Shown: piece by piece, positions 1 to 10,863 of the stretch | Numbering within the stretch: position 1 is the first letter of the stretch | How the letters are laid out: each line of letters starts with the position of its first letter | Source: Isoetes taiwanensis | Taxonomy: Eukaryota > Streptophyta > Lycopodiopsida > Isoetales > Isoetaceae | Assembly (NCBI GenBank): GCA_021234155.1 | Contig: JAJEKV010000013.1 | Location: 5,336,775 to 5,400,774 of the forward strand | DNA: 64,000 bases | Direction: 5' to 3' | Position numbers and translations under genes: made by a program | Notes under the pieces: model-generated | What the model was told of the DNA's origin: nothing | What the model saw: only the letters and a program-made list of their open reading frames with translations | Database searches by the model: none

Positions 1-2780
1 TTGTTTAAACCATTTCAACTTTATTTAACTAAAATCTATTAAGGAGTAATGTTTTGTTGTTTAAAGCATTTCAAAAATATTTAACAAACTATTAAAGAAT
101 ATGGATGGTTTCTTTTCAAACCATATATAATGATACATCAAATTTCGAATTCTTATTTTTTCGGTAGCTAATATTTCTGGGTTCTGCCTCAGGCGAGGTC
201 GACGCGTGTGCTTCATTTATTAATCATTTTCCTTTTTTTTCATGGTTTTCTGCCCTTTCTTCCTCTGCAAGCAATCTGGCAATTCGTTGATCTTCCTATA
301 TTCCTTGCCCTGCAAGCAATTCATCTGTACACCACGCGGCGCTGGTTTTTCGAGAGACCTCAATCGCATCTGAAATGGAACGGCTTCAACATTCTGCCAG
401 ATTTGAATATCAGCGATTTTGGGCATTTTCGGCTTCAACCATCTACATCGATTTGGGTATGTATCTTGCCATGAATTATTCATTGTTTTATTCTACACAT
501 TTTCTTGGCATTTGGCCATTCTAATACTCGAAAATAGCAACAGATCCAATATCTTGGGCTTTGTAGACCCAAGAACTCTCCAGCTCTGATTATTTATCAA
601 GGGTGCAGAGTTACATAGAGGTTTCTGCCTTAGTCTGTTTGTGAAGCGCTTAGAAGCTATGTTTCCCGTAAGAAAGAACATCATACGATTGGCTATGGCG
701 ACCCATGTGTTCCCGAAACTGCAGATCCAAATCCCTGTTCAAAGAATTTGTTGAAGAAAAATTCATGTGCTTCAAGCCGTTTATTTCTTGCAATCTTGCC
801 CAATGCTTGCTCTGAGGGCACCTTCAAATGGCCATTTTTTAAGCCATTAGAGAAGAAGCAGACATTTTTTTAAAAGAAGATGCCCTATGAACCCTATAGT
901 TCCCATTTTTGAAGCTATGGCATCCTCTAAGCTTTTATTAACTCCTCTAAAGTCCTATAAACTCCTCTAAGCTTTTTGCAAAAGTCCATCATTTACTAAA
1001 GAAGTCATCCGTAGGGCAGTGCTTGATGTTTTGGAATCGGGCAGATTACGACCTCCCATCACCGCCCCGCTATCTTTTCAGCTTTGGTTCTTTCCTTTCT
1101 AGAATTTCTACCTCAAGTTTTTACATAAGCTTTGCTTTCTAATTTTCTGTCTAGTTCACGACGTATCAGATCATGGGGCTCTATTGAAGGAACTCTGGGT
1201 TTCATTATTGCGACAGCAACAACAAGAATGCAAAGAAATATTTTTTGGTTGAACTTAATTGGAGCAGTGCATTTTGGATGGCTCCATTGCTACAAACAGA
1301 GGTCTGGCTATGGCAAATCAGGGTTAAAAAAAGATGTGGCAAATTTCAGGCTTATGCTTGGAAACAAATTGTCGGATCCCGTGGCACTTAAATTCTCAAG
1401 TCTTTGGTTGAAATATATGTAGTTTTTTCTCTTGTTTAGGCATTTTTGTTATGCACTACTGAAATTTTTTCACTTGCATGTAACAGGACTGGTGGGAAAA
1501 ATTCTAAGGGCATGTCACTTGACTTAGCTTATACAGATTGCAGGATGATATACTATAAATTGAGAGATGACTTTAAATAGAAATCAAATGTTAGGTTATT
1601 TCTTCTGCAGGATATGAATTGACGGTTGGGTTTAAATAGAAGTCAAATGCGATGTTCCGTCTAGCAAATAGAGATCAAATGCTATGCATGTCTAGTGTTA
1701 CATGAATAATTTGGACTCGTATGATTGAGCAGACATTGAGGTCTTTGAGGTCTGCTTGGCTTGCTAAGATGAACAAGAAAGCTATACCTCATACATAATC
1801 TTTCTAGTTAAGCGAACTTGCTAAGATATCATGAAAGATATACCTCAGACATTGTTTTTTGTTCCATCTGTTGAACTAAGACTCAGGTGTGATATTTTTG
1901 AATTTATAGCATGGGGGATTGTCTCTATGCCTAATTTGTAGATAATATGCAGAAGGAAGTCCTAGCTTTTACATCTTCCCTATTTCATATTATTAATTAA
2001 ATGGACAAAACTTTGTGACATTTCCTAAACTTATAATATGGGCATGTTTCCATATCTAACTTGGATTGAATCTAACTTGGATCTTAAATTGCATTTGTTT
2101 GATGCTAAGTAATTTGATTCAATTTTTTTGTTACAACTTGCACATATGAAAGAGGAGAGTTTGCTTGTGAAAGGCATATGCAACACCAAAGCAATCTGAT
2201 TTTTGCAATAGCCACTTCATTCTTGATCTTCTTGGCAATATTAAGAATCATATCTATTCATTTCATTTCAATATTCTATGAGGCAATGCATTTTCTTTGA
2301 ATGATGGCAATTACTCTACATTAGAATGTCAAATTGAACCCATGCTCAATAATTCAACATGCCATTATATTTTTATATTAGGTCAATTGTAGTGACAACG
2401 TCCAAATTGCTATGTGCATCCTAATCTCACAAATTAGTATGAGCCATACATCTATTCTATTCTATTCATACATCTTGGGGCAACGAAGGCAAATAGTAAT
2501 CGCAACACCTAGATTTGTAGGCCTAGATTTGTAGGTTCATCCACAATTATCTACGCAAAAGAATGTACACACTTTAATGACATTGGAAATGATATCTTTG
2601 AACTGGGGTGGACTTAAATGGTCCAAGAATAGTTTGTTCTCACCATACTTAAATGGAAAGATAGTGTCGAAATATCAAATGGCAAATTGAGCTTATTGAA
2701 AGTCTAATATCCTTGAAATTCCCACATTGTACTTCCCCGATATTCCCATGGCAAGATACATGGATGTTTCATGAATGTTT
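1..2780. other. AT-rich stretch, no recognised gene
   Basis: I see no convincing gene here. A 96-codon plus-strand ORF at 1132-1422 is open, but its predicted protein matches no family I know and its composition is that of the surrounding AT-rich DNA. Single-base runs and short phrase repeats such as 'tcctctaaa' around 930-980 occur without a clear unit. Confidence 0.5.
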
Positions 2781-2785
2781 AATGA

Positions 2786-2854
2786 AGGGGGGACTAACAT
2801 TATCCAATGCCTCTCGCATGCGAAGCGAGCGCTCTACCATCTAAGTTACAACCA
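2786..2854 (-). pseudogene. tRNA-Ala-like relic (anticodon CGC), T arm lost
   Basis: Read on the minus strand this has a tRNA-Ala-like D arm and A box (TTAGATGGTAGAGCGC). An anticodon arm CTCGC-TTCGCAT-GCGAG follows, with CGC at 2820-2822. The next part does not form a T arm with GGTTCRANNCC, and the acceptor ends do not pair well. I read it as a decayed tRNA gene or the head of a tRNA-derived element. Confidence 0.55.
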
Positions 2855-3182
2855 CATAATAACACTATAGCTCCTTAAAGCCCCCTATTAGCACTTCGCG
2901 TATACAGATATTGCTGAATAATTATTTAAATTCCAATTTAACCATACGATTATTAGGCACCATTGCCTATTAAGTGCCTCAAACAATACGATTGCACCAC
3001 CAAATACTAGCTTCGATGGTAGCATTAAACACTTTTAACTAGCAGTATAGTATGAGCACCAGACAAATACCATATAGGTGAGTTAACAACTTGGAAAGGT
3101 GAGCAGTATCCTAGTTGCTCTGAGCTGTACATAGACATTAATAGTGGGTCTAACCTGACAGGTTTGGAACCAAAGAAATGTT

Positions 3183-3204
3183 CGCGGCGGCCAAGGCCGC
3201 CGCG
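3183..3204. repeat. GC-rich perfect palindrome
   Basis: Ten bases CGCGGCGGCC are followed after AA by their exact reverse complement. The all-GC 22-base island sits in AT-rich DNA. It could be a hairpin or the footprint of a foldback element; no function is inferred. Confidence 0.8.
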
Positions 3205-4159
3205 ATAAATTTCTTGTATATATTGTTGTACTTATTACGTCCATGTCAATATGTATGCTTTCAGGGAGCAAGGGGATTTGAACCCCAACCATTTCACAAC
3301 TCATAAACTATTATAATCTATTTTCAGAAATACGTACAAAACAAATCCAGATAAAAACATCTTACAGAAAGACCAACCTTGCACTTGTTAGTACATAAAT
3401 ATCAAAACAAATTCAGATAGAAACATCTTACAGAAAGAAAGTAAGTACATAAATAAATAACTGAAACATAATGCAGCTTAAACCAATCACCTCTACTTCA
3501 ATCCGGTGATGCAATAAAGTATGGAAAGATAACTTCTTACATTAAGGTCTACAAAGGCTCTGTAAATTGTACCAAGATCTGACATATAAAAGCATATAAA
3601 CTCACATATCTTCGAGCAGAAAGATTGCAAAGCTATTTTTCTCAAGCTATGTTGGAGGTATACTTCTCAGGCTATGTTGGATCTCCTTTAGTTTTCACAA
3701 TTACAGAAAAAACCTCTAATAATACCTGATTGTTTCGATGGTTGAGTTTTAGGAAACGATTGTTTTAATGGCACTTTTTGACCGCAAGCTGCCAAGCATC
3801 ATTCTTAGTCTGGACCAAGATTTCCTGCAAAGGGAGTCCGCTGCTTAAAAACAGTAGCTACATGAATGGCATAGCAAACACAGCTAGAGTTGGAAGGTAC
3901 TTGCCATAACCAGCCTGAGCTTCCATTTTCCAGAGGTGTAATTTCACAGGAAAGTGCTAAATTTCCTTCGTATGCCTCTAAATTTCCTTCTTCTGCCTCT
4001 GTAGTATAAAACAGTCAGGTTATACTTGTAAAGAAAATAAAAGGGAAGAACTAAATAGCAACAGCAGTAGGGAGAACCTGGAGGTAGAATTGCAGCTCAA
4101 TTAGCAAGCCCAACATAGCTGCATCGCAAAATGAGGCCCATTTACAGTGGAATATATTT

Positions 4160-4640
4160 GCCAAAGGTGAGGCTTATCGCCCTTATAGCCATTTGCAGAA
4201 AAAACATTGTTGGATCTGCTCCATTGATTTCGTCTCCAGCCCCGTAGATGCCAAAAATTGCAGAGGGCCCTGTGTAACGGATTGTTTTAGAGCTAGAATG
4301 AAGAGAGGAATGGAGCAGCAGAGGCTATGTTACCTTTGTAATAGAGGTTGCCAATACGATCTGTTCTTCCTTTGCCTGGCCAGTAAAGCTTGATCAGAAT
4401 GCCTGCGAATGCTTAAATCTTGTTGTGGATTTCTACTGTAAACAGAAGAAGAAAACTGTAAGGTTCATTCAGCATCCATATTCTCATAAACAAATGCTTG
4501 TATATATCTCTGTGCGATACAAATTATCCACATCCTGTGCAAAATAAATCTTAATGCCATTGCTTCGTCTATAGTCTGCCAAATCGTGCTCCAACCCGTG
4601 TGCAATTCCTGTGAACACTGTTGCCTTAGCCAAACCCTGC
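4160..4640 (-). pseudogene. Three exon-like pieces of an unknown host gene
   Basis: I do not recognise this gene. On the minus strand three coding-looking pieces lie in order. At 4640-4502 the frame reads ...ATVFTGIAHGLEHDLADY... and ...IYFAQDVDNLYRTE. At about 4427-4345 it reads ...LIKLYWPGKGRTDRIGN... ending at a possible splice donor (AAAG|GTAAC). At about 4280-4163 it reads ...FGIYGAGDEINGADPT... and MAIRAISLTFGKYI. The amino-acid make-up looks like globular protein rather than chance translation, and the shared strand and order suggest exons of one gene. No start codon or promoter could be placed, and it may be a dead fragment. An alternative is chance open frames in AT-rich DNA, which I think less likely for the first two pieces. 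Confidence 0.35.
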
Positions 4641-5072
4641 TAAAAGTTTCACAGCCATATCCTTTGCTATCTGCTTGCCTGGTTACAAAGAGAATTAAAA
4701 CCTACCCTACTGCTCACGCCATCTCTTTCCCAGCCACCAGTGTCCTGTAAATTCTGAATATAATCCAGACCATAACCCAGCAAGGTCGTGTATGCTGTTC
4801 TGTTGATGCCTTCCATAGCCATAGCCAAAACCTTCATTTCCTTCTTCCACCTCTTGTCTACCATATCCCAAAAAGTCGCCAGATCCACCCTTGTTTGCCT
4901 TCCACAATGCCTGAAGGCTCTAGTCCGCTGCTTCTGTTCCGGAATGAACACTGCCCTAATCCGCCATATCCTAACATAACGGCCAGCATCGCACGGAGAA
5001 AAAGTAGAAACAAAAAGAAATGGAAAGAAAGATAAATGGCTTTAGAGGAAGAAAGAGTTGATATTAAGAAGG

Positions 5073-5155
5073 CATTGGGCAAATAGCCTAGTTGTAAAGG
5101 CAATTTGTTCTTACATGGGTGGTCAAGGGTTCGATTCTGCAGACCTCAACATTTT
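5073..5155 (+). mobile_element. tRNA-derived SINE head
   Basis: An A-box-like TAGCCTAGTTGTAAAGGC (5084-5101) is followed at the right distance by a B-box-like GGTTCGATTCT (5128-5138), the internal RNA polymerase III promoter layout of tRNA-derived SINEs. The cloverleaf is not intact. A T-run and A-run follow at about 5151-5160. The body is short, so this is either a truncated SINE or a tRNA relic. Confidence 0.5.
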
Positions 5156-5700
5156 TTAAATCCAAATTCAACTATCGCAATTCTTCAAAAATGATTCAAC
5201 TACTCTAGCATTTTCCTTATATATTGTTTTGTGAAGATATGCTTTTCTCCAACATACATTTGTGTATTATTGAAGATAGCTTTTTGAAGACCAAATCCTA
5301 GCATCACATGGAACATAATATTTTTGAGGATGTTATCCCATTATGAAATTGAAGATAAGGCTTTATGCAAGAGATGGATATCCCATATATTTATTCCTCC
5401 AGAAGTTATTCAAACCCCAAAATCTTTGAAGACCAAATGATGTTAAAGCTATTATCTATTGTTGGAAGACCGTATTCTCTCAAGATATTTGGAGTTCAGG
5501 TATTATGTTGAACATTTTCTAAGTCAAGTATGAAGATGAAGACATCTCGAGAATAATTCCCATCTTTCGAAGATCGTTATAGGATGATATTTTACTTCTC
5601 AGTACATACTTGGCCATGGGATACTAAATTGATATTGAAAAATTGAAACCATGATAAATCTTAGTTAATATAGAAGTGTCAATTCAAAACTGCACCACTA
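5156..5700. other. No gene recognised
   Basis: AT-rich sequence with repeated 'gaagac/gaagat' phrases. No open frame or repeat boundary that I can support. Confidence 0.4.
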
Positions 5701-5745
5701 TCCGATTGGTCTCCGTGGACGATAAAAAACATTCAATTCAAATCT
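5701..5745 (+). mobile_element. Short LINE-A-type 3' end
   Basis: CCGATTGGTCTCCGTGGACG plus ATAAAA matches the last bases of the LINE-A copies ending at 8304 and 19775. It is followed by an ATTCA-like short-repeat tail. Nothing upstream resembles LINE-A, so this is an extreme 5' truncation or a small element that borrows the LINE 3' end. Confidence 0.7.
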
Positions 5746-5819
5746 ATGTTGGTTTTGCACTACGGATAGCCACATCTTTTTAGGTGATATTTATGAACGA
5801 TTGCCATGACAATTAGCTC

Positions 5820-6255
5820 AGTATTGAAACTATGCTATAAACCACAACCATTTTATAACATAAATTGTGATAATAGAAAACTAGCATGAATAACCACCAT
5901 GGCATTTAAATTGGTTAAAAAACCACACCATAAAGTACTTCAACTTTGTGTCAATAGAAAACCAACATAAACAACCATTACCATATTTAAAGTGGTGTTG
6001 AAAAACCATGCTACAAACCAATAACAAAGTAATAACCATGGTACATTAGAAAACCAACATAAATGACCACCGTTGATATTAGAAACCATAAAATAAATTA
6101 ACTTTGGTTTTCAAAAGCCACGCTATAACAAAAAACCAACATGAATAACCACATACTAGTTATAAAAACCACTATGTTATGTGGTTTTTATTAAGAATGA
6201 AATTTTTATCATAAAAAACCACATCTATAGTGGTTTATCAGTGGTTTATTATAGT
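5820..6255. repeat. AACCAC/AACCAA-rich degenerate repeat block
   Basis: At least ten copies of 'aaaccac' or 'aaccaac' motifs recur at irregular 20-45 base spacing. Near the right end they become inverted pairs: AAAAACCAC and GTGGTTTTT around 6165-6190, then several TAGTGGTTTA. The pattern resembles the subterminal repeats of a DNA transposon (CACTA-type elements have such arrays, and a CACTAC occurs at 5757), but I cannot define termini or a target duplication. Confidence 0.45.
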
Positions 6256-6261
6256 GGTTAA

Positions 6262-8304
6262 ACTTTTGGGTGCCTTGTGGTGCCGGTCCTCACTACCCTG
6301 TTCAACAGAGCATTGCAGGAAGGTCTTCCCCGACAATGGACCACAAGCAGGGTTGTTCCCATTCACAAGGCGGGCGACCCACACTGTCCGGCCAATTACC
6401 GGACGATCATGGTCAGTTCAGTATTTGCCAAACCGCTATCGGCATTCTCGGCGGCGCCAGCTTGACCGGCGTAGGCGGACGCGGCGAAAGGCGACACACG
6501 CAAAGCGAGCTTTTAGACCCCACTCAACGATTGACCATATCTTTACACTTCGCGGGCATTGAAGATGTACCGGAATAATCGGTACTGACTTGTATTGTTT
6601 GCTTTGTGGACTTCAAGAAGGCTTTTGATACTGTCCCCCGAAAAGTAAGGCTAGATCAAGGCTAACTGGGCTCCGTACCGCCTGCGGCGAATGCCATATC
6701 TGTGTTGTATGAGAGTTGTTTTGGCGGAAGATGCGGTACCGGCGGGCCAAGCATTCACCGGTAGAATCGGGGTCCCGCAGGTTGCCCCCTCTCGCCAACA
6801 CTTTTTGGCCTTTACATTGATCGGTTAGAGCCACGCTTATCGAAAGCATGGGGATGGCATACGGCTTTTTGCACCGGGTCATCCGCCGGCTCATCTATCG
6901 ACGATGTTGGCTGGCGCCCACACCCGAAGCTATCGCGGTCTCACCCGGATGCCCCTAGACACATTTTGTCGCTACGTATACATGCGCGCAATTTAGCCAA
7001 GACCGGGGTGGTTCTCATATCCTCTTCACGCCACCCCATGCCTCCCACTCACATATGGGGGCGACTGTGGACGTCACGCCCACCTACAAGTACCTAGGGG
7101 TGGAGTTCCCCTCCTCCCCCCTGGCTGAGGCGTCTATCCGCTATGTGACAATTAGGCCGGAAAGCGCTTTATGCCATGCAATAACAAGTACCAAAGCGAG
7201 CTCTATGATTGGGGCCATCGGTCCACATCTGCTCGGGCAATCGGGTCGAAGTCCGCCCTTCAGACGGGTCGAGGTTTGGGGCCCTGGCCGCCTCTTTGGC
7301 GCACTGAATGACTTGGAGCAAAAGTGTAAGGCATTTTGGCACGGGCACTTGGGGTGAAACCTTCCTTCCCCTATCAGATTCTCACAAGTAGAAATCGATT
7401 CTTACGCTTCACGGGCAAAATTTGATAGACACATCGTCTATTTTCGTGGTGGTTACTATGGGTGATGCTCTGGCCCCGCACCTAGCTTACACGTGGGCCA
7501 TGGGTCCGCAAAATGCTTAGGGCCTTTGGAGGGGTAAGAGAGAGCGGTGGTTCGCCAGATGGAACGTCAGAGCACAGATCGCGTACCGGGCACACCAATG
7601 ATCGTGACGTGGCGGCAATGGAGTACCTAGATGCTTGTTTCCTTGGCAAGCTCGGGACCCCTACTCCTAGAGCAGGTCAAAATGGCCCATTACAAGGGGA
7701 GCACATCAACCAGTGTTAGCCCGGGGCCACGACTCTACGTTCCCGTTGCCCTCGGCGCGGACTCATTGCCTCCATTCGCCTGAGTGCCCACCATCTTCGC
7801 GCCCGAGGCGGGCAGGTGGATTGGGGAGCCCCGCCGGGGCGAGCTCTGTCGGTCTTTGTCAAACGGGTGCCATTGAGGATGAGTCTCACACTTTCCAGAG
7901 TTGCCCGGCGTTGATCGAGATCCGGGCGATATCGCCTCCTTAGTACGGCGGACGTGCCCATTGCATTTCTTTGATGAACACACCGTCGAAGATGCGTGCC
8001 ACCGGGTCATACATTCAGAGGTAATGGACCCTGGGGTCACCTTTTGCCCCCCGCTTGTCTGCCGTGACTAGGCACTACGGGTGTGGTGCATGACTGTATA
8101 TATTTGGGTGTTTCTGCATTTTATATGATTAGCACAGTTTGTCAGCAGGCTGATTGCTGCCACGGTTTTTTCCCTCGAAAACCCTTCCGGGCGGGGGTTT
8201 TTAATCCGGGCAGTAATCCGCTTGCTGCGTTTTTTGTATTGGGTCCCATAGACCGATTGGTCTCCGTGGACGATAAAAGTACCTTCCTTCCTTCCTTCCT
8301 TCCT
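6262..8304 (+). mobile_element. LINE-A copy, 5'-truncated, decayed
   Basis: Non-LTR retrotransposon fragment. Translated pieces show reverse transcriptase (6277-6465: LTTLFNRALQEGLPRQW, then PANYRTIMVSS, the usual 'NYRPI' region), later thumb sequence (7055-7357: TPTYKYLGVEF), and the C-terminal zinc-binding part near 7740-7930 with ESHTFQSCPAL. The reading frame changes several times, so it is dead. The 3' UTR carries a GC-rich stem-loop near 8178-8202, then GTCCCATAGACCGATTGG and GATAAAAG. The tail is (CCTT)n at 8282-8304. The 5' end lies within the reverse transcriptase, as expected for incomplete target-primed reverse transcription. GC content is clearly higher than in the flanks. The clade is uncertain: the layout is that of a single-RT LINE with a zf-RVT tail. 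Confidence 0.85.
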
Positions 8305-10006
8305 ATGGTTAACCCTGGTACGTCTTCCTCAGTTGTTATTTCTTCTGTCAATTCTGCTTCCATGGCTTTCTCTTCTGTTTCTGCATCCCCTATGCAATCT
8401 AGTGCTTCTGTAATTCCTCCTTCCTTGCTTGCTAACTCACGTCTCAATCCTCTTGCTTTTGCACATCCTTCTGCTAGTGCATCCACTACTTCGCAACAAT
8501 TTCCGCCTCTCACTGCTTCTTCATCTGCTACAATTGCGGGTCCTTGTTCTCCTGTACATCCTAGTCCTCGTGCTTCCCATTTTCAATCCACCTCTGTTGG
8601 ATTTTTGCCTTCTACTCCTTCCTCTTCTGCGGGTCTTCTGCTTGCTCCTGACACAATTGCTCGTGTGTCACGTGCATGCTTTAGTGATTGGATAAAGCAT
8701 GATATGACATCTGGTATACGTTATGCTCGTGTTACGGCTGCTGTGAATATTATGATGGAGAATAATAAGAAGGAAGTGTCTGCATACTCGAAGGAGTTAC
8801 AGGCTGCGGAAGATAAGATGGACATTTAACTCCCTTCAGAGAGTGTCTTTTACGAGACTAATGAGTGCACCAATGCTTTCACAAAGGCGGGGCTTCCTGT
8901 CGTTGAGATTGATCACGGGGTACATTTATAGTGTATTCAGAATCTTGTCTCTCATGCTGTTGTGTGTTTTGTCGATCTTAGAAGGATGGGCTTTTGGTTA
9001 AAGCAGCATCTACAGAGATTGGGTCTACCCCAGCATGAGTCTTTGATGGTCCTTGATAAGCAAAATAATTATTTCCTGATCATGTTTGGGTCTCCCATAG
9101 CGGTTGATAAGCTGGTGGAGCGGGGAATAGATCCTTTATGGGGGCACTATCTTTTGTATCAGGTATACACTCCTGGTTTTTTTCCTAGCAAGACGTGCAC
9201 TTCGGATGCCATGCTGGTTTGCCTTGGAAGATTTTCCTATTGAGTTGCAAGTTTCAGATTTCATGATGGCTATTGCTAGTGGCTTGGGTCTCCATCTTGC
9301 TCATTCTATTGTGAACGGTCCTCGTATTTGTGTCTCTCTTCCAGCTGATGCATCTCTCCCAAAATCCGTTGTGGTCAAAAGTGGTCCACTGTTCTTCAAA
9401 TATGGTTTGTCGCTACTTAATGGTCATGAGCTTGCAGACATGTTTCCTGATGCTGAGGCATTCTCTAGTTTTCGTATTAGAAGAACACCTCCCTTTGCTC
9501 CTACAACATCTGCAGCCCACAGCCAAGTGTCTCCATCTTCCTTTTATCCCTCTCCAGTCTTGGCAGCTTTGGGTTCTAGCCAGCCTGCTTCTGCTCCTGT
9601 GTCTATTCCTGCCCCTCTTTCTCCCTCTCCTCCCTCCTCCTCTGCGTCCCAAGCTGCTCTTCCTGATGAGCAACGTGAGAGGCTTGCAGTCATTGCTCGC
9701 AAACAGGAACGACTGGAAGCATCTCGAGGTGAGTGGTCCATCCCTCATATGAAGAGAGTTGCATGTCGGAGAAACACTATTGCACCACAATCTCTTCCTG
9801 TTGAGTGTGCTACTCCAGCTGAACCAGCAATGGCTACCATTGTTACAACCCTTCCTGCATCCTCTAGACTGACCTGGGCTGATCAGGTGGAAGCATCATC
9901 TGCTAATAGTGATTCCATGGATTTGGAACACCGGCCACCAGACCCCCCCCTGCATTATGAAGCTGGTTTCTTGGAATGTTCGGGGTGTTGCTTCCTCCCC
10001 AACTAA
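8305..10006 (+). pseudogene. L1 ORF1 (nucleic-acid-binding, DUF4283-like), frameshifted
   Basis: ORF1 supplies the RNA-binding protein that packages L1 RNA. The Ser/Thr/Pro-rich N-terminus starts at ATG 8305 (MVNPGTSSSVV). A stop follows at 8829, and homologous sequence resumes in other frames at 8962-9243 and 9206-10006. The middle part (LDKQNNYFLIMFGS..., WFALEDFPIELQVSDFMMAIAS, then GPRICVSLPADASLPKSV) has the strand-helix-strand look of the DUF4283 domain common in plant LINE ORF1 proteins. The C-terminal part is again Pro/Ser-rich. The end overlaps the start of the endonuclease frame (MKLVSWNVRG at 9955), typical of tightly spaced L1 ORFs. The start at 8305 is chosen because codons upstream belong to the LINE-A 3' UTR and tail. 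Confidence 0.75.
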
Positions 10007-10840
10007 AAGGAGCAGACTTTCCATGGCTCTTGCTAGGTTGAATTCAGATTTCTATTGTCTACAAGAGCACAAGTGCAAAAAAGAGGATGTGCAAAAGGTA
10101 GCTTCTGTGGTTGGTAGGAAACGTCTTGGTGGCTGCAGTAGATTCGGCAAAAGCGGGGGTCCTTACAGCATGGAGACATGATATAGCAGTCACATTCAGT
10201 CATGCTGACAGATTTGGTCGCTGGATTATCATCAAGTGGTTTGATAAGGGACAAGAGTGGGGACTAGTGAATGTATATGCGCACAATAGACCTCATCAGA
10301 GAGGTGCACTCTGGGCTTCTTTGAGATCCAAACTAGTTCGAATGGGGGCTCATGGTTGCTGGTGGGTGACTTCAATATGGTGGAGTTGGAAGTTGATCGG
10401 TGCGGCAGAGGATCAGAAGTCATCCAAGGCTTTGAACGTGAACAATGGTAGTGCTTGATGCATGACTGTGGTCTGGTAGAGGTGGATGGCAATGGAACCT
10501 TTACTTGGTGCAATGGATGGTTTGGAGCTGGTAGAGCATATGCACGCCATGACATGGGCTACTATAATGCATTGGCAGCTACATATTTGCATAATTTCTC
10601 TCGCCAAAACATGCTTGACAGCTCTATTTCAGATCACAATCCGCAGTATTTCTCTTGTTCTCAAGATGGAGCGCATAGCAGGACCAAGACTTATTTCAAG
10701 TTAAACACTTCATACTTGAAGGATAAAGATGGATGCAAGCAAACCTGGTCCTCTGCATTTGTGAGAAGGAAAGGAATGGCTGGGATTGTTGATGCTCTAG
10801 CTGCCGTGAAGTCTTTTGCTAAGAATTGGGGTCGTCAGTG
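9955..10840 (+). pseudogene. L1 ORF2 endonuclease domain, frameshifted
   Basis: The endonuclease nicks target DNA to prime reverse transcription. It begins with MKLVSWNVRGVAS, the family hallmark (K-x-x-SWNVRG), then LNSDFYCLQEHK, where the catalytic glutamate region LQEHK is present. It continues in other frames with WGLVNVYAHN, a remnant of the GDFN motif around 10355-10380, and SSISDHNP (10620-10640), which matches the catalytic SDHxP box. At least three frame changes separate these blocks. All major endonuclease motifs can be located in order, so the domain was complete when inserted. Confidence 0.85.
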
Positions 10841-10863
10841 AGTTGTTGCTACGGTGAGGGATT

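Noticed and set aside
3083-3304. A tRNA T-arm-like GGGGTTCAAATCCCC on the minus strand near 3270-3285
   Set aside because: No D arm, anticodon arm or paired acceptor stem at the right distance, so not a tRNA gene.
8281-8304. (CCTT)n at 8282-8304 as an ordinary microsatellite
   Set aside because: The same short repeat follows the same LINE 3' end at 19747 and 53751, so it is the element's tail.
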